This document shows, one piece after another, positions 35,605 to 47,617 of a stretch of DNA of 64,000 bases. Made by a program: the position numbers and the translations under genes. Numbering within the stretch: position 1 is the first letter of the stretch; each line of letters opens with the position of its first letter. Location of the stretch: NCBI GenBank assembly GCA_037447605.1, contig CM074808.1, positions 2,551,730 to 2,615,729 on the forward strand, read 5' to 3'. Source of the DNA: Zygnema circumcarinatum (Eukaryota; Streptophyta; Zygnematophyceae; Zygnematales; Zygnemataceae). Under the pieces are notes generated by a model that ran no database searches, was not told the origin of the DNA, and saw only the letters and a list, made by a program, of their open reading frames with translations.

Positions 35605-37017
35605 ATGGCGGTTTCTTCTCTTTTATCCCCACTAAGGAGAGCGATGGCTGCTGCTGCTAAACATGCTGCTGCGGATGGCTGTCCACCTTTACTGGCTTGC
35701 CATGTGTATGTTTCGGAGGGAAGGAACCCTGAAGTTCTTCAGCAGATAGTGGCGGGGGTAAGTGCAGTCCCTTTAGCAGCGCTTGTGCGCGTTTTCCAAG
35801 ATATTCCCTACAATCGGAGTGGCATTAGCCTTGCAGGACCGCCAGAGCCCCTGCGAGCGGCAGTGAGGAGCGTGGCCTTGGCTGCTGTGTCAGCCATCGA
35901 CATTCAGCAGCACGCAGGCTCCCATCCTCGCATAGGTGCGGTTGACAATATCGCTGTGCATCCGCTTCATGACACCAACGTGCAGGACGCTGCGGAAGCT
36001 GCAACAATGTTGGCACAACAGATAGGAACGGATGCTCAAGGTAAAGCATTGACCATCCGCATAAGTGAATTCAACATTTTGTATGCAAATCTTCCCAGGA
36101 CATCATTGACTTCCAAATGGCACATATTCACTGGAGGCGACGCACTTTAGGGCTGTTTAGTTTCTGAACTGACTGTTCATTCATGATATTTTTTGGCCAA
36201 CTGTGAAAGGTGGCTCAGTGGTATCCACCGTGCTCTGCTGGTCTGGGCAAGACGGATGACTTGTGTGTAGTCCTCCTGGTTCGAAGGTCGTGCATATGAG
36301 AAATCTATTCCTTTTTCAACTTTCTTGATGTTCGTCATTCTTTAGGTTATCAGGTTGCTCCACATAACGAAAGCAGCTCAACGTACTCATGCTGACAATG
36401 CTGAGAAGCAGATAGCCAAATGCCGTCGTATTTTCGTCCTCTTCTACCTGTTATCATCGAATCTCAACTTAAATTTGCTGTTGTTTTTTGCAGTACCTGT
36501 CTACCTGTATGGTGCAGCACAAACCAACCGCCGGCCTTTGGATGAGATTAGGCGAGCACTTGGCTATTTTCGTGGAAGTAGAAGTGGGGAATGGTCTGGC
36601 CCTAAAGTAGATGGAGTGGCGTCCATACCTCCAGACTACGGACCAGTACAAGTGCCGCCTAGAAGTGGTTGTATAGCTATAGGTGCTGTCCCTTGGGTTG
36701 TAAATTTTAATGTGGTATTGGAGACTACAGATCTGCCTTTTGGCAAGCGGATAGCAAGAGCAGTCAGTGAGCGTGGAGGTGGTTTGCTTGGAACGCAGGC
36801 AATGGCTCTTACTCATGAGTCTGGCTCTATAGAAGTGGCGTGCAACATTTTGGACAAACAGAAGACTTCCCCTTCTGCTGTGCTGGCAAGAGTGGAGGAG
36901 TTGTGTCTCGCTGAAAAGATTCAAGTACGAAAGAGTTATTTTCCGGGGCTGCTGCCTGAAGACGCCCTTGAAATGTGGCGGCAATCACAATCCACAGCAG
37001 CTCAACAACACCGTTAA
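35605..37017 (+). CDS. Formiminotransferase-like folate-binding protein
   Basis: Two exons, 35,605-36,040 and 36,494-37,017 (960 nt, 319 aa). It corresponds to the formiminotransferase half of glutamate formimidoyltransferase-cyclodeaminase, without a cyclodeaminase domain, as in the stand-alone plant homologues. The N-domain shows LLACHVYVSEGRNPEVLQQI, QHAGSHPRIGAVDNIAVHPL (conserved HPR.G.VD block with the active-site His) and DAAEAATMLAQQIG. Exon 2 begins VPVYLYGAAQ and carries GCIAIGAVPWVVNFNV and the C-domain. In animals the reaction moves a formimino group from formimino-Glu to tetrahydrofolate; the plant substrate is uncertain. A second in-frame ATG at 35,644 could also serve. Intron 1 contains a tRNA-like element. 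Confidence 0.88.
36205..36295 (+). repeat. tRNA-like (SINE-type) sequence in intron 1 of the formiminotransferase gene
   Basis: TGGCTCAGTGG (36,211-36,221) resembles a Pol III A box and GGTTCGAAGGTC (36,278-36,289) a B box, in the right order. The spacing is longer than in a standard tRNA, and I could not form an acceptor stem. A tRNA-derived SINE fragment or decayed tRNA is therefore more likely than a working tRNA gene. Confidence 0.4.
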
Positions 37018-37756
37018 AACGCGACCACAAACCTGTACTCTGACAAAGTACCATCTGCATTTCCGACAGGTTCAACTTATTTATCATTTATATTTCCTTG
37101 CTGTTAATTTTGACCTTCAAATAAGCTGTCACGCAGAAGTGAAGTCCTTTGGCAAAGGCAGCACACAAGGAGTGTACAGCGGACGTGTTTCCACTGATGG
37201 CGTTCATTGTTGAAACACAAAAAGTTGAATTCATGTTGGCATTCGTATTCCCAATTCATGTGTTGGAAACTTTGATGCCAACTCGATTGTCAAAACACAA
37301 GAAAAAAAAAAAAGGGTCTACTTAGTACTTTTTAGAAGCCTCAAAGCTGAAGCTCTTGAAGGATCCAGATGCTGTAAAAGGCCATCCTCTGAATGTAGGG
37401 TATTCCTTCAAGCTAAGGGCCTAAAGGATGACTGTTGTACAGCTACTTCGCTTGTGCCCAAGCAGGATGTGCACATGCACGAGCTACCGTGCCTCTTGGT
37501 TCTCCCTCTGCCTCTCCCTCTCTGCTTCCACTCTCCCACTCACATCCTTCGGACACCTTTCCCTTCCGCAAATGTAACAAACCAAACTTCTCCAATTCAG
37601 CAGAATGGCAATCGACCCAACCACCCACCAATGGCCACTGCAGCACGAGAGGCCGCAGCGCAGCGCAGAGCTTTTCTTAGGCATCTTCAAGCATTCTACA
37701 GATAGGCCTATGCAGCCGCATAAGCGACTCATTCACTAAGCACGCCTTCCTTCCTC
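37018..37756. other. Convergent intergenic region
   Basis: Holds the facing 3' UTRs of the formiminotransferase gene (+) and TIC110 (-). An A-rich tract lies at about 37,300-37,314. No further gene is seen. Confidence 0.6.
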
Positions 37757-40700
37757 CTAAAACACGAAGTCTTCTTCGCGAGCGTCCACGGTGAACCCCC
37801 CCGACTTGACCATGTCCGCCACAGAGGCGGCGGTGCTCGCGTCAATGCCCAGCAGCTCCGCTAACCGTCCGCGGTCCTCCGCCTTCTGGTCGGGTTGCGC
37901 CAAGAAAAGGCCGTACAGGTCGAGCAGTTCTTCCTTCACAGGCCACGGGAGGGCACCCTCCTCTGGGACTGCTTTATCGCAGGCAAGGAGATTCTTGAGC
38001 TCCATCACCTACAAAACACAATAACCCATAAGACATTGTTAGCTTCTTGGCCTAGAACATCTGTTATAAGAAAAGAACTTTGAGCTAAAAGCTGTTGTCG
38101 CCAATCAAGACCGAAAAGCTGTCAGAGATTGTCTTACCACTTGGTCGGTCTTCTTCTGCCTGAGCAGAGCCACTGACTGCACAAGCGAGTCCTTCCGGCG
38201 CTCCCTTGCAACCTCTATCGCCATTCCTCGCATGGCTTCAACGTCCAGTCCTAAATCTCCTGGAATTTTCTCAAATATATCTTCTGCATTAAACTCGCCC
38301 GTACCAGCAGAGAACTCCTTATTGACCAATTTCCGGAAGAGCTGAATTCGCACAGGCTTCCCCACCATTGTTTGAATGTCCACTCCGGATGACTTCAGCT
38401 CCCGAATATCCTCCACAGTGAGCCGACCCTGTTGGACCGCTTGGTCGATTGCCCCTGCCATCTTGGTGCTGGTGATGCTCTGAATGACCTTTTGGGCAAC
38501 TGCATCTGGAAGGCCGAGCTGCTGCTGCACCACCTTCAGCTGCTGAGCTCGGGCTTTGGAGAGCTGCCCGTCTGCTAACAGCGTCTGGGAAACACACAAA
38601 TCATCAACAGAGAAGGGTGTAAGCTGGCAAAACGGAACAAAGGGAGAGACAAGCTCTGCAATTCTACCACCAGCGAAACATGTACTTTTCAAAGGATGAT
38701 GTGTCAAAGCAGGCAAATCTTCACCGTGGAAGCCCTGCACCCTGCTTTCGCAGGGGAGGGGGAGGACAACTGCCAAACAAATGCTGACGAGAAACACATG
38801 GGAATGCAATTAATTTCGTTGCAAAATAGTCAGAGAGTCAGCTAGTAAGGCAACATGTCCATCAACGACGGGCTTCTGCCAGTGCCCATGGCAGTGCTGA
38901 TTCTGGCATGCAATTTCAAAAGCATCCCATTTCTTTCTTACCCTCTGGCTATACGGGCCATCACCATTAGCCTGGTGTGCTAATAGTCTAGGCTCAAAAT
39001 TAGTCTAGGCAAGACTAATGCATGTAACCCGCGAATCATATTTCAGAGCCCAGAATCCTGTACGTGACCCCGAAATTTGTCGGGAGATATTAGTCTGGGC
39101 TGCCACGTCTGTGTTTCCCTGGTCAACCACTAGCGCCTCTTTGGTCAAAGTGTTTCAGGGTTGACTATGCGTTATGAAAAGCATGTAACTCTAATAGTGC
39201 GGACCTTCTGTTGTAGTGTGAAATGCATGGAACGTCGCGCATGCGATGCGAGGCAAAAGTGAGACGTTATGGGCGCCTCACTTATGCATCATAGTGCGAC
39301 GCAATCGCCATAGTGCGACCTGCGACTTGCCTGCGTGTCGCACTATAGGGATGGCGTCGCACTATGACGGAAATATTATAACTTCTTAATCTCCAGACTA
39401 ACTTTTCACTTATGAAATAGTCTGGTCTAGACTAACTCCCGATTTGGCGCCATGAGTCTGGGCTCAAAAACAGTCTAGTCAAAACAAACCAAAGAGCTTC
39501 ACAATTAGTCTGGCCCATACTAATGGTGTTGGCCGGTGTGCTATCCTAAACAGGCTACATGGAAAGCCTGTTCACAACAACCATTAAAAAGTCATGGACA
39601 GTGACACAAGCATGATAGTTGAAAGGCAACAATGTGAATAAAGACCATCATTCTACCAGTGACCACTGAAGCTCACAATAGCAAGCATGCCAAGTGATCG
39701 ATGATGTGAGTGAGCAATCAGCCACCAACTGCTCAGCATGGAGTAGAATTGGTTGAGAAGCAGAATGGCAGCACACCTGTGCTTGGTTTCTGAAGGCCTT
39801 CTCTGACAGGCCCTGGTGCACCATAGCTGCCTCCACTGACGTCAGCCCCAAGATATCACCCAGTTGACTCAAGCGAACAAAGTCGCTTTCATCCCTTTGT
39901 ACCACAATTGAACTTCCCATAGGCATGCCAGTAGTTTCACCCTGAATGGCGTAGAGCAAAAACTTCTCATAAAGGTCTGTACGATCCCGCAACTCCAAGT
40001 CATCCTTCAAATTAATCTCCTTCTGTGGCTTGCCTTCCTTAGGTGCACCTCTAGTCTTTCGCAGAGACTGCAACATCCCAAACTCCTCATTTTCGATTCC
40101 GTCCACCTTCGCTTCTTCCTCCTTCACTTCTTCCACTTCAGGTTTCTGTTTTTCTCCTAGCAATGCTGCCTCTCCCACTACCATAGCTTCAGTACCCTTC
40201 CTGATATCATCGAGAAGGCGCGAGACAGTCAAGTTGCTGAACAAAACCATTTTTTTGAGTTCTCTCCCAGCTTCAACTCGACTGCCCGCACTCTTTGCAC
40301 GTCGCGTGAAGGTGATGAGCACAGCCTTGACCTGGATTCTCAACAGCGACAAACGCCATGACTTTAGGGGACAGCCATACATAGGGGAATTTCACCATTG
40401 CCGGTTCGATCGACTCTATCCCATAAGGATAAAAGACGCACACCCACTTCTCTTAATTACACGGCAGGCATGAAGTCTACCATACACTCATCCAACCTTA
40501 CATAGTGTAAACGACGCTATTTTGGGTGCATGAACCTATACATAATACACAAACGCCTTCCGATTCTCAACCACTAGAAAGTACCCAAAAATAGAGTCCC
40601 AGCAACGAGAAACAATCGAGATAAAGGAGCGATATCTACGTTAGCATCAATCCACATGCAGTAATTGTGCAATAATAAAACCAACTGCAGATTAGAACCA

Positions 40701-43700
40701 ACTGCAGCCTCCCAAATGAAAAATCCCATGGAGGCAAACGAGTGCCAGTGCAGATTCAGATGCCTGCAGTTAGTGAAAGAAGCAAGAACGAACCGCTTTC
40801 GCTGCGATATCCAGAGCAGCTTGCTTGGGCAGTCGGAGCCCTCGGGCAGCATCCTGCACAGCCTTCTGCATGTCGGCATCGTAGCTGTCCACGCCGGCAC
40901 CGATGGCATCATCCACCACCTGCAAGCCGTCCGATTCACCCATTTAGGACCATTCGTTTGAAAGCTCTCATCACTTGTTTCCTTTCCTTTAGGAGTAATA
41001 TTCAGAAAGAACACCCAAAAACGAGTCGGCCCGAGGCCTCACCTTTGTGAAAACACGACCACAGATATCCGCATGCGCAGCATCCACAACCGTCTGGGGG
41101 ATGCAGAGCAGGACCCGAAGACGCAATAGGGCTTTCACATCTTCATCGCTGAGCACGTTATCCTGTAGACACTGCTCTAATTTCTGACGATAAATTTCTG
41201 CATATCACACCAGATTACCCATCGTAATCAGAGAACGAATGGCAGCAGCATATTCAATTATAGTCTGTTCAGTTGGAAAAAAAGCAAACATCTATTATGA
41301 TAATTAATTAATTAATTATTATTATTATTATGATTATCTTCATAGAAGTAACATCAGGAGAACCATTCCTCTTCCGCAGAAGCTACGTTCACCATTAACT
41401 AGAATAAGACATGCAGCCCGTCCAAAAGATTTTGTATTTCCAAAAGCGAATGCCTAAGCTAAAGTTTCATGGATGACTAAGTCATGTAGAAGTATTTCTA
41501 ATGCCCACAGAGCTCAGAATCGCAATGAATCCACGGAACCCTCCCCACCCCCAATGACAAAGAAACAAAATGATAGTAATGACGACACTGAATACAGGGT
41601 GACAAAGCTAGCGGGTATACACCCCGCTGAGTTCGCTGTAATACATGAAGTAGTAAATCATATTAAAATACGTTGGTACATTGTTATGAAACTGGGCTTA
41701 TTGCTAAACATACCTTCATGCATGGCAAATGCCTTTTCTGGGTCGAAGCGCAGGCGATCACACAGGTCCTCCAAGAAAGCCGCCTTGCTTGGTGCAGCAT
41801 CGAGTTCTCCCGATGAAACTGCTTGCGCAAGATTGCGTTTATAGACCCGACCTATTACCTCTGTCTCAACTGCTTCTGCCTCCTTCCGACCCATCCCGAA
41901 CACATTGCGTAGCTGTGCCAGCTTATCAACCTACACCCATCATGTACCGATGGGACACATTGGCACCCAAAGTTAGGAGTATAGCTAGGAGCATATGGAA
42001 CAAGTGTGGGCATGCGGCAAGAAATTCTTGCCATACTGGAAGCACATTCCAAATAGGAGGACAGTCATGAATCTCAGCACCGATTGATTGTTCTGTTGGT
42101 TGGTCTGGTGTAAAGAAGACACACAGCCCCGGTCAAAATGTAAACTGCAAAGAGAAAAGTGGTGACTGGGGAAACATCTCGATGGTCCACAAATAACGTC
42201 TTTAAAACGAAACTGGACAAAGAAACCGACCTGCATGACACTTTCCAAGGAAAAGAGAAAAAATAATGCCAGTGCCAGTTTGACATGCCACATTCTCACC
42301 TTACTCTCCTCCAACTGCCCCCCCACAATTGCCTCGTTCAGGTAAGCACCATATAGCTGCTTCAGTTCACTCATTGCTCGATCACCACCATATTCCCCAC
42401 CTGCAACCATCCAGAGCTCCACTATCATGTTCCATGTGAATAGAACAGGCTTCAATCCTCCTTCCTAAACTACCTCCTCTGTCATCCACTCTCGAATGGT
42501 CTTAACAACCGAGGATTGAAAGAGGCATTTGCGGACTTGCTTGATGCGAAAACCATGTTAACTAGGTTCCGATTCCAATCAAGAAGAAACGAGCAATTGA
42601 AGCAAAGGTCCTATCGCTAACATCCCTCCCATGGCTCCTCCATTCACCAAGCCCCCAGATTCAGTTAAGAACAGCTCAGTTCCACCGATTGCTCCCGACT
42701 TTGCCTCGCTTAGAGCTGCATTGGCAGTGTAATCCTCGCCCATTGCAGCCGTTGTGAATGCAGTCAAGAACGCACCTGCCACAGTGAGGGCGCCCACCCC
42801 CGGGATGAGGTCGGCCTCGCCGCTGATCGCCCCCAGTGCAGCGTTGTACTCCAGCGCGGAGTCAAGCTCCTTCACCAAACGCCCTGTGTCCCTACCACCC
42901 ATAAGCGGGTACCACAGGTTAGTCATACCATACAAGAGCAAAGCATAGACAAAGGGCATAACCTGTGAGAACTCTTGAACCTAAACTCTATAAACACCTT
43001 GCAGCACCTCTGAAACGAGAAGTCTAAAATCAGATGAAAACGTGCAAAACTGCCTAAATGGAGAATTCGAGACAACCTGCTCTGTACAGACGTTTTGCAT
43101 CACAAATTCCATCGCTCTCCATGCAATCCAATAGAGAATTGCGAATAGTGCAGCCAGACAAAGTTGCTGCAAAGAGAACGGAATCTACAACATAAAATAT
43201 TCACGTCATTACCACCCACCATTTCGTAAAAACTACCTATTCACTTGTCGTGTTTGCGGATATGAAACATAGCCTGCCTTGACAGTGACGTCACTGCATC
43301 TCTACTTTATTGGATCCTAGAATCCCTTTTGTGCAACTCCTAATATCCTCATCGCTCAAACGCGCACTGAACTCAATCACAATCATTTAATAACAGACAC
43401 AAGCACGCCATGATTCAAAGCCGTAACTCACAATCAACCCTTCCAGGCATCACGCCACAACCGCATTGAGGAAAGCGAGGGTCTGTCTGCTCACTTGACT
43501 CGAGTCCGTGCCTTAAAAACATCAAGAGCACTGGTGATATAGAAATCTATGCGTTTGCGAGCAAGAGTCTGAAACATCTCCTCCGCTTTCTGCACATCCT
43601 CTCCACAAGTACGCCGCCCTTATCAAATCTGTCCGTGAAAGCTGTACATCCGCTGGGTGCTTAAGCTTCATGAAGAGCGATTTAGCACAGTCTGGGAGAT

Positions 43701-46700
43701 TAGCCAATTGAAAACACGGCAGGTCGTCTTTGTGAATCGCAGTCTAACTACATTTCACAGAAGCCCTTTTAAAAATGCAAATTAGTTCAACAACATCCAA
43801 AATTCACTTAAGAAACTAAGCTATGTAAAGGATTGAAAGGTAAATACTCAGTAGTTTTTCGTCTAGTGGGGCTTCTATGGATCAACACTGACTCATATAG
43901 TTTTAGTCCCTAACCTTTGCACTACCAAGGGATAACACCGACTTACCTCGTCAGACACTTTGAACTTGAGCTGAAACTTCCTCAGTTCTTTCAGCTTCTC
44001 GACATCCGGCTCTGCATCAATACGCATCCAAAGAACATTTGTACATCACACCTCGTTCATTTCGTACGTTGGCTGCGACTTAAACATGAACTAATCTAAT
44101 ATGGACTGTGGATGGTACATGAGCGATTGCCTAATGTCCTGAACCCGAAAGTCAGAAAAACGAAGCTGGAAAGCTTCAGGTGAACTTTTACAAAATAAGG
44201 CTTGCTCCGCCACAAACTACTCATGCACTTTGGCACCCTCACCTATAGTATTGTTCAATCCTCTCCCAGCCATTCTACAAACTGATTGCTACAGAAAGCT
44301 TATACACAAAGGTACGCCAATCTAAGAGCTTCAATCTAACTTTGTTATAGAATGTCCTTGGATACAAGGGAGCAATATAGATCAAATCCAACTCAGGAAG
44401 TAACTGAATGGAGATCATTATGACACTTCACTATAACCCGGGATGAAGTGAAAAAAAAAAGGCCAAGTACCGACCAAATATTCATTAATTGAGCTACTCA
44501 AAATGCATGATTCAACTATAAAGAAGCCATGCATCCTTTTGAAAAGCCTCTGGAAACCCTGGGGCTAAACATTGTAAGCGATAAGGAATTTCCTGGAAAG
44601 GAGACGTCAAAGCATATGCGACTATGTCACCGGTTTCGCAGAGTGTCAGAAAAGAGACAGACAATCTATTTTCGTTGAGTGTTTTCCTGAACTTCCCAAA
44701 ATCTCCGTCAAAAAAATGCGACAAATCGTCTGTATTACAAATAGTCCTCTTAAGCTATCGTGCGAGGGTTCTAAAATCCCTGTGGCTAAGTCACATCGTC
44801 ACAACTATGACCTGTGCTTGAGAGCACGAATAGCATGTCGACTAAGCTTTAGAATGTTTTGACAACGACGCTCATTTTGATCGAATAAAAGCAACTGTCA
44901 CTATCATTGAGCAATGAGATGAAACGGTGTATGAATGAGACTAGCAATGAAGTGTCGTGTTAATGGTCCAATGAAGGTAGAGGCCAATGAACCTATGGGT
45001 TCCCCAAAAGGACGGCATTTTAATGATAAGGGTTTAGCTGTGACGACCAAAGACATGACACCTAACATAGTCGTTGTGTTTTACATGGCTCTCGCACGTC
45101 CGTACATCTCGTCTATACATCTGAAACACCATGTGCTTTTCAAAAGTTCTCCTGACCATTAGTTCCTCACCCAGAACTCTATTTCCTATCCCACCCCTTG
45201 CTCACCAGCATTGCTCTGTTCCAATTTGGTTTGCAAAAGCTTTCTTGAATTTTCCTCCAGGGCCACTTCCACCTGGCAGCTCAATCGATCCACCAAGAAA
45301 CATAGTCAGCATTTCTGTGCTTTCAAAGGTTCAAGGGGATTTCTTAAAGACGTCTGAATCACAGGTTGCGGTTCTGCTTAATAGGCCAATTGCGCTTGAC
45401 AACTGTACCTGAGACTCAGTGACTTTGAACACTCGCCTCCATGGTAGCAAAAATTTCGATTTTTCACCAAATACGAGCATTGAGACATAAACCAGCTTTT
45501 GAAAGGTCTGCCCCTCACCACGAGCACACATCCATTGGAAAATAATAAAATTAGAGTGGATGTCTAGCAAATGGCTGGGCGGACCCATTCTAACGGCAGA
45601 AAGGGAAGAGGCTCAGCATTGTTTAACTTTGGGTGGAAGTTCGCAGAAAGCGCACAAACACCTCGCGTTTTAACAAGGCATTCGGCTTGTCTGCTAAACC
45701 TTCAGAGAGGTCGTTTGGATTGCTAGAACAGAAATATAGATTTGCATTGTGGTCATAAGTGAGACTAGTATCACACCTTTCTCTCAGCTACACTGGTGTC
45801 TTTGTCGCCTGTCTCAAGGCGCTGCCGAAATATCCGCCTTCCGATCTGCACTCTTGAAAAATTACAAGGACCCATCAATCATTGAGAAAACAATAACAAT
45901 ACAACAAGTCACTCCAGGAAAACAAAAAGTACGACAAGGAAGAGCGGTTAAATTATATACTGCCTACCTCAATGTGAACTGATGCCGCATCATCATCATC
46001 CAGTCCAAGAGCCTGCTTAAATTGAATAATAGAATCAACTTCATGACCCTGAAGCGGGTCATTGCCCTGTGGAAGAATTCCTGTCACAAAACTGACAGTT
46101 CGAAAAAAGGGAAATTGAGCCATGACTTTTTCAACCGGGAAGGTTTGTCATGAAATGCTGACGAGCATTCTAAAATTAAGAACACGCTTTACAGAAGTTG
46201 AGACTGAGCAAGTGATGTCTAAGGTTGTCTTTGTACCGGCTATAAAGTTCTTTCAATTCTTCAAGGAAGCGCTCATCCTGTTCATCCACTCCAAACCTGC
46301 AAACATTACAGTTCACATGAGCAGCAAAAAAATTGTTAAACAAAAGGAAAATCATAACACAAAACAAAACCCCTGGCAGAATTCTGTTCCAAATTGACGA
46401 AGTATGGCTGCAGCTTTTGGCTAATTGGCACTTCAATGCCCGTCCATCCTTCTGAAGTAAAGGAGCAAAAGCGGCGAAGAGCTGAGCTTACCTCAAGGCA
46501 ATAGCTTCGACCTCGTCATGCTGAAAAGAATCAAGGTTCGGATGGCGAACTAAGTTGTTATGAAGCTCCTTTGCCGCCACCCCTTTTCGGGAAGCATCCA
46601 CTGTGTATGCGGCGCCTGCTCCGAGCAACCCGAGTCCAATAGCGCCAACGGCTTCGCCTGTACGACCCTTCGCTTTGCCACCTACCACATAGCCTACGGT

Positions 46701-47048
46701 GACAGCGCTTGCGACAATGGCTGCACAGGCGAGGTATCTCATTGGGCCCGGCAAGCTCCGCACAAGGCTCTCAGGCCCGGAAAACTCCTTCTCCGGACCG
46801 AATAAAGCGCTCGGCTGCTTCAGCTCCTGCTCTTGTGACGGCGCAGCGCCCTCCGCTATAGAACAGCGAGTGAGAGCTGGCAACCTCCTCTCGCCGCTGC
46901 CAGCCAGGAGGCGGAGAGCCTGCCTCTCACCCTTCCTTCCCTTAAGGAGGAAGGAGGTGGCCCCCAGGCCCCGGTAATGCGAGAAGAGCGCGTCCCTTCT
47001 GTGCGCATGGAGGGGCGCAGAAGCGGTGGCGGCGCCTAGCAGCGCCAT
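37757..47048 (-). CDS. TIC110: TIC110, inner-envelope protein of the plastid import machinery
   Basis: Sixteen exons: 47,048-46,492; 46,296-46,237; 46,091-45,968; 45,845-45,777; 45,507-45,409; 45,272-45,206; 44,011-43,947; 43,589-43,495; 42,891-42,776; 42,400-42,300; 41,930-41,714; 41,197-41,043; 40,919-40,794; 40,331-39,777; 38,584-38,138; 38,008-37,757. They total 3,105 nt and 1,034 aa, close to the ~1,000-aa family size, with all phases consistent. It is a scaffold that receives preproteins and recruits stromal chaperones at the inner envelope. Residues 1-~62 look like a transit peptide; hydrophobic segments lie at ~103-124 and ~132-151. The helical stromal part shows FQKLVYVSMLVFGEKSKFLL, RLVKELDSALEYNAALGAIS, SSGELDAAPSKAAFLEDLC, EINLKDDLELRDRTDLYEKF, ILGLTSVEAAMVHQGLSEKA and LLACDKAVPEE. 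An in-frame upstream ATG exists; 47,048 fits a transit peptide better. Confidence 0.95.
38956..39534. mobile_element. MITE-like element in a TIC110 intron
   Basis: Its ends are GGCCATCACCATTAG and, inverted, GGCCAACACCATTAG (14 of 15 match). The body carries several AGTCTRGGCTCAAAA and TAGTCTGG variants, and a ~30-bp-arm hairpin at 39,290-39,366 built from CATAGTGCGACGC units. GGTGTGCTA occurs just after the left end and again directly outside the right end. No coding capacity. It accounts for much of the unusually long intron between exons 14 and 15. Confidence 0.6.
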
Positions 47049-47617
47049 GGCTTTGCCCTGCGCGGAGGGAGGCGGCGCGGAGGGAGGAAGGGAGAGGGAG
47101 GGAGAGGGAGGGAGAGGGAGGGGCTGAGCGCGGCGGAGGCCGAAAAGGACGACCGTTTGCTCCTGCGCGCCCAAAATACTCCCAATCCAAGACGGAACGA
47201 GCGCCAATGGCGGACAGCCACGTGGTGGACGAGTGCGGGGCGGCAGTGCGTCATGCTCCGAGAGTTCCGAGCCGCGATGGTGACTTGCATGACGTCATGA
47301 TGGGATGATGTCCTCCGTCATGACCATGGCATGCCATGCGATGCCATGCCATGCCATGCATCATGATGAGGTCGTGGGCCTAATCGGCTCTAGTGGGTTC
47401 AAGGCGCGAAAAACTTCCGGTTTGCTGTCATCAGCGCGTGGCGAAAATAGGCGTTGATCATGGATGAGCATCTTGAGCATGACGGGCCCTCTTTGTCGTT
47501 TACCGACTCAAAGAAACCGCTGACGTATGCCCCAGATTACGCAAAGTGGAACGAAGGTGGGCGCACTGGGCACGCGAAGGACGCAGGGAGGGAGGGAAGG
47601 GCAGCGAGGGGGCGGCC
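47049..47617. promoter_or_regulatory. Shared upstream region of TIC110 (-) and the FHA-PBZ gene (+)
   Basis: 569 bp between the start codons. Next to TIC110 is a (GGGAGA/GGGA)n tract (47,074-47,123), which is CT-rich in the TIC110 sense and thus a likely pyrimidine-patch 5' UTR. CATGC repeats with a CATGCATC core lie at 47,330-47,365. ATG codons at 47,461 and 47,546 upstream of the chosen FHA-PBZ start would be upstream starts if transcribed. Confidence 0.55.

Noticed and set aside
42579-42775. Extension of the TIC110 exon through the Gly/Ala-rich frame on the left
   Set aside because: The homologous sequence continues at 42,400 (GGEYGGDR). The donor at 42,776 closes the phase exactly, whereas the extended frame does not join in phase.
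45131-45412. 93-aa plus-strand ORF
   Set aside because: It overlaps the true TIC110 exon 6 (45,272-45,206, minus), which joins in phase on both sides and encodes the expected VEVALEENSRKLLQTKLEQS segment.
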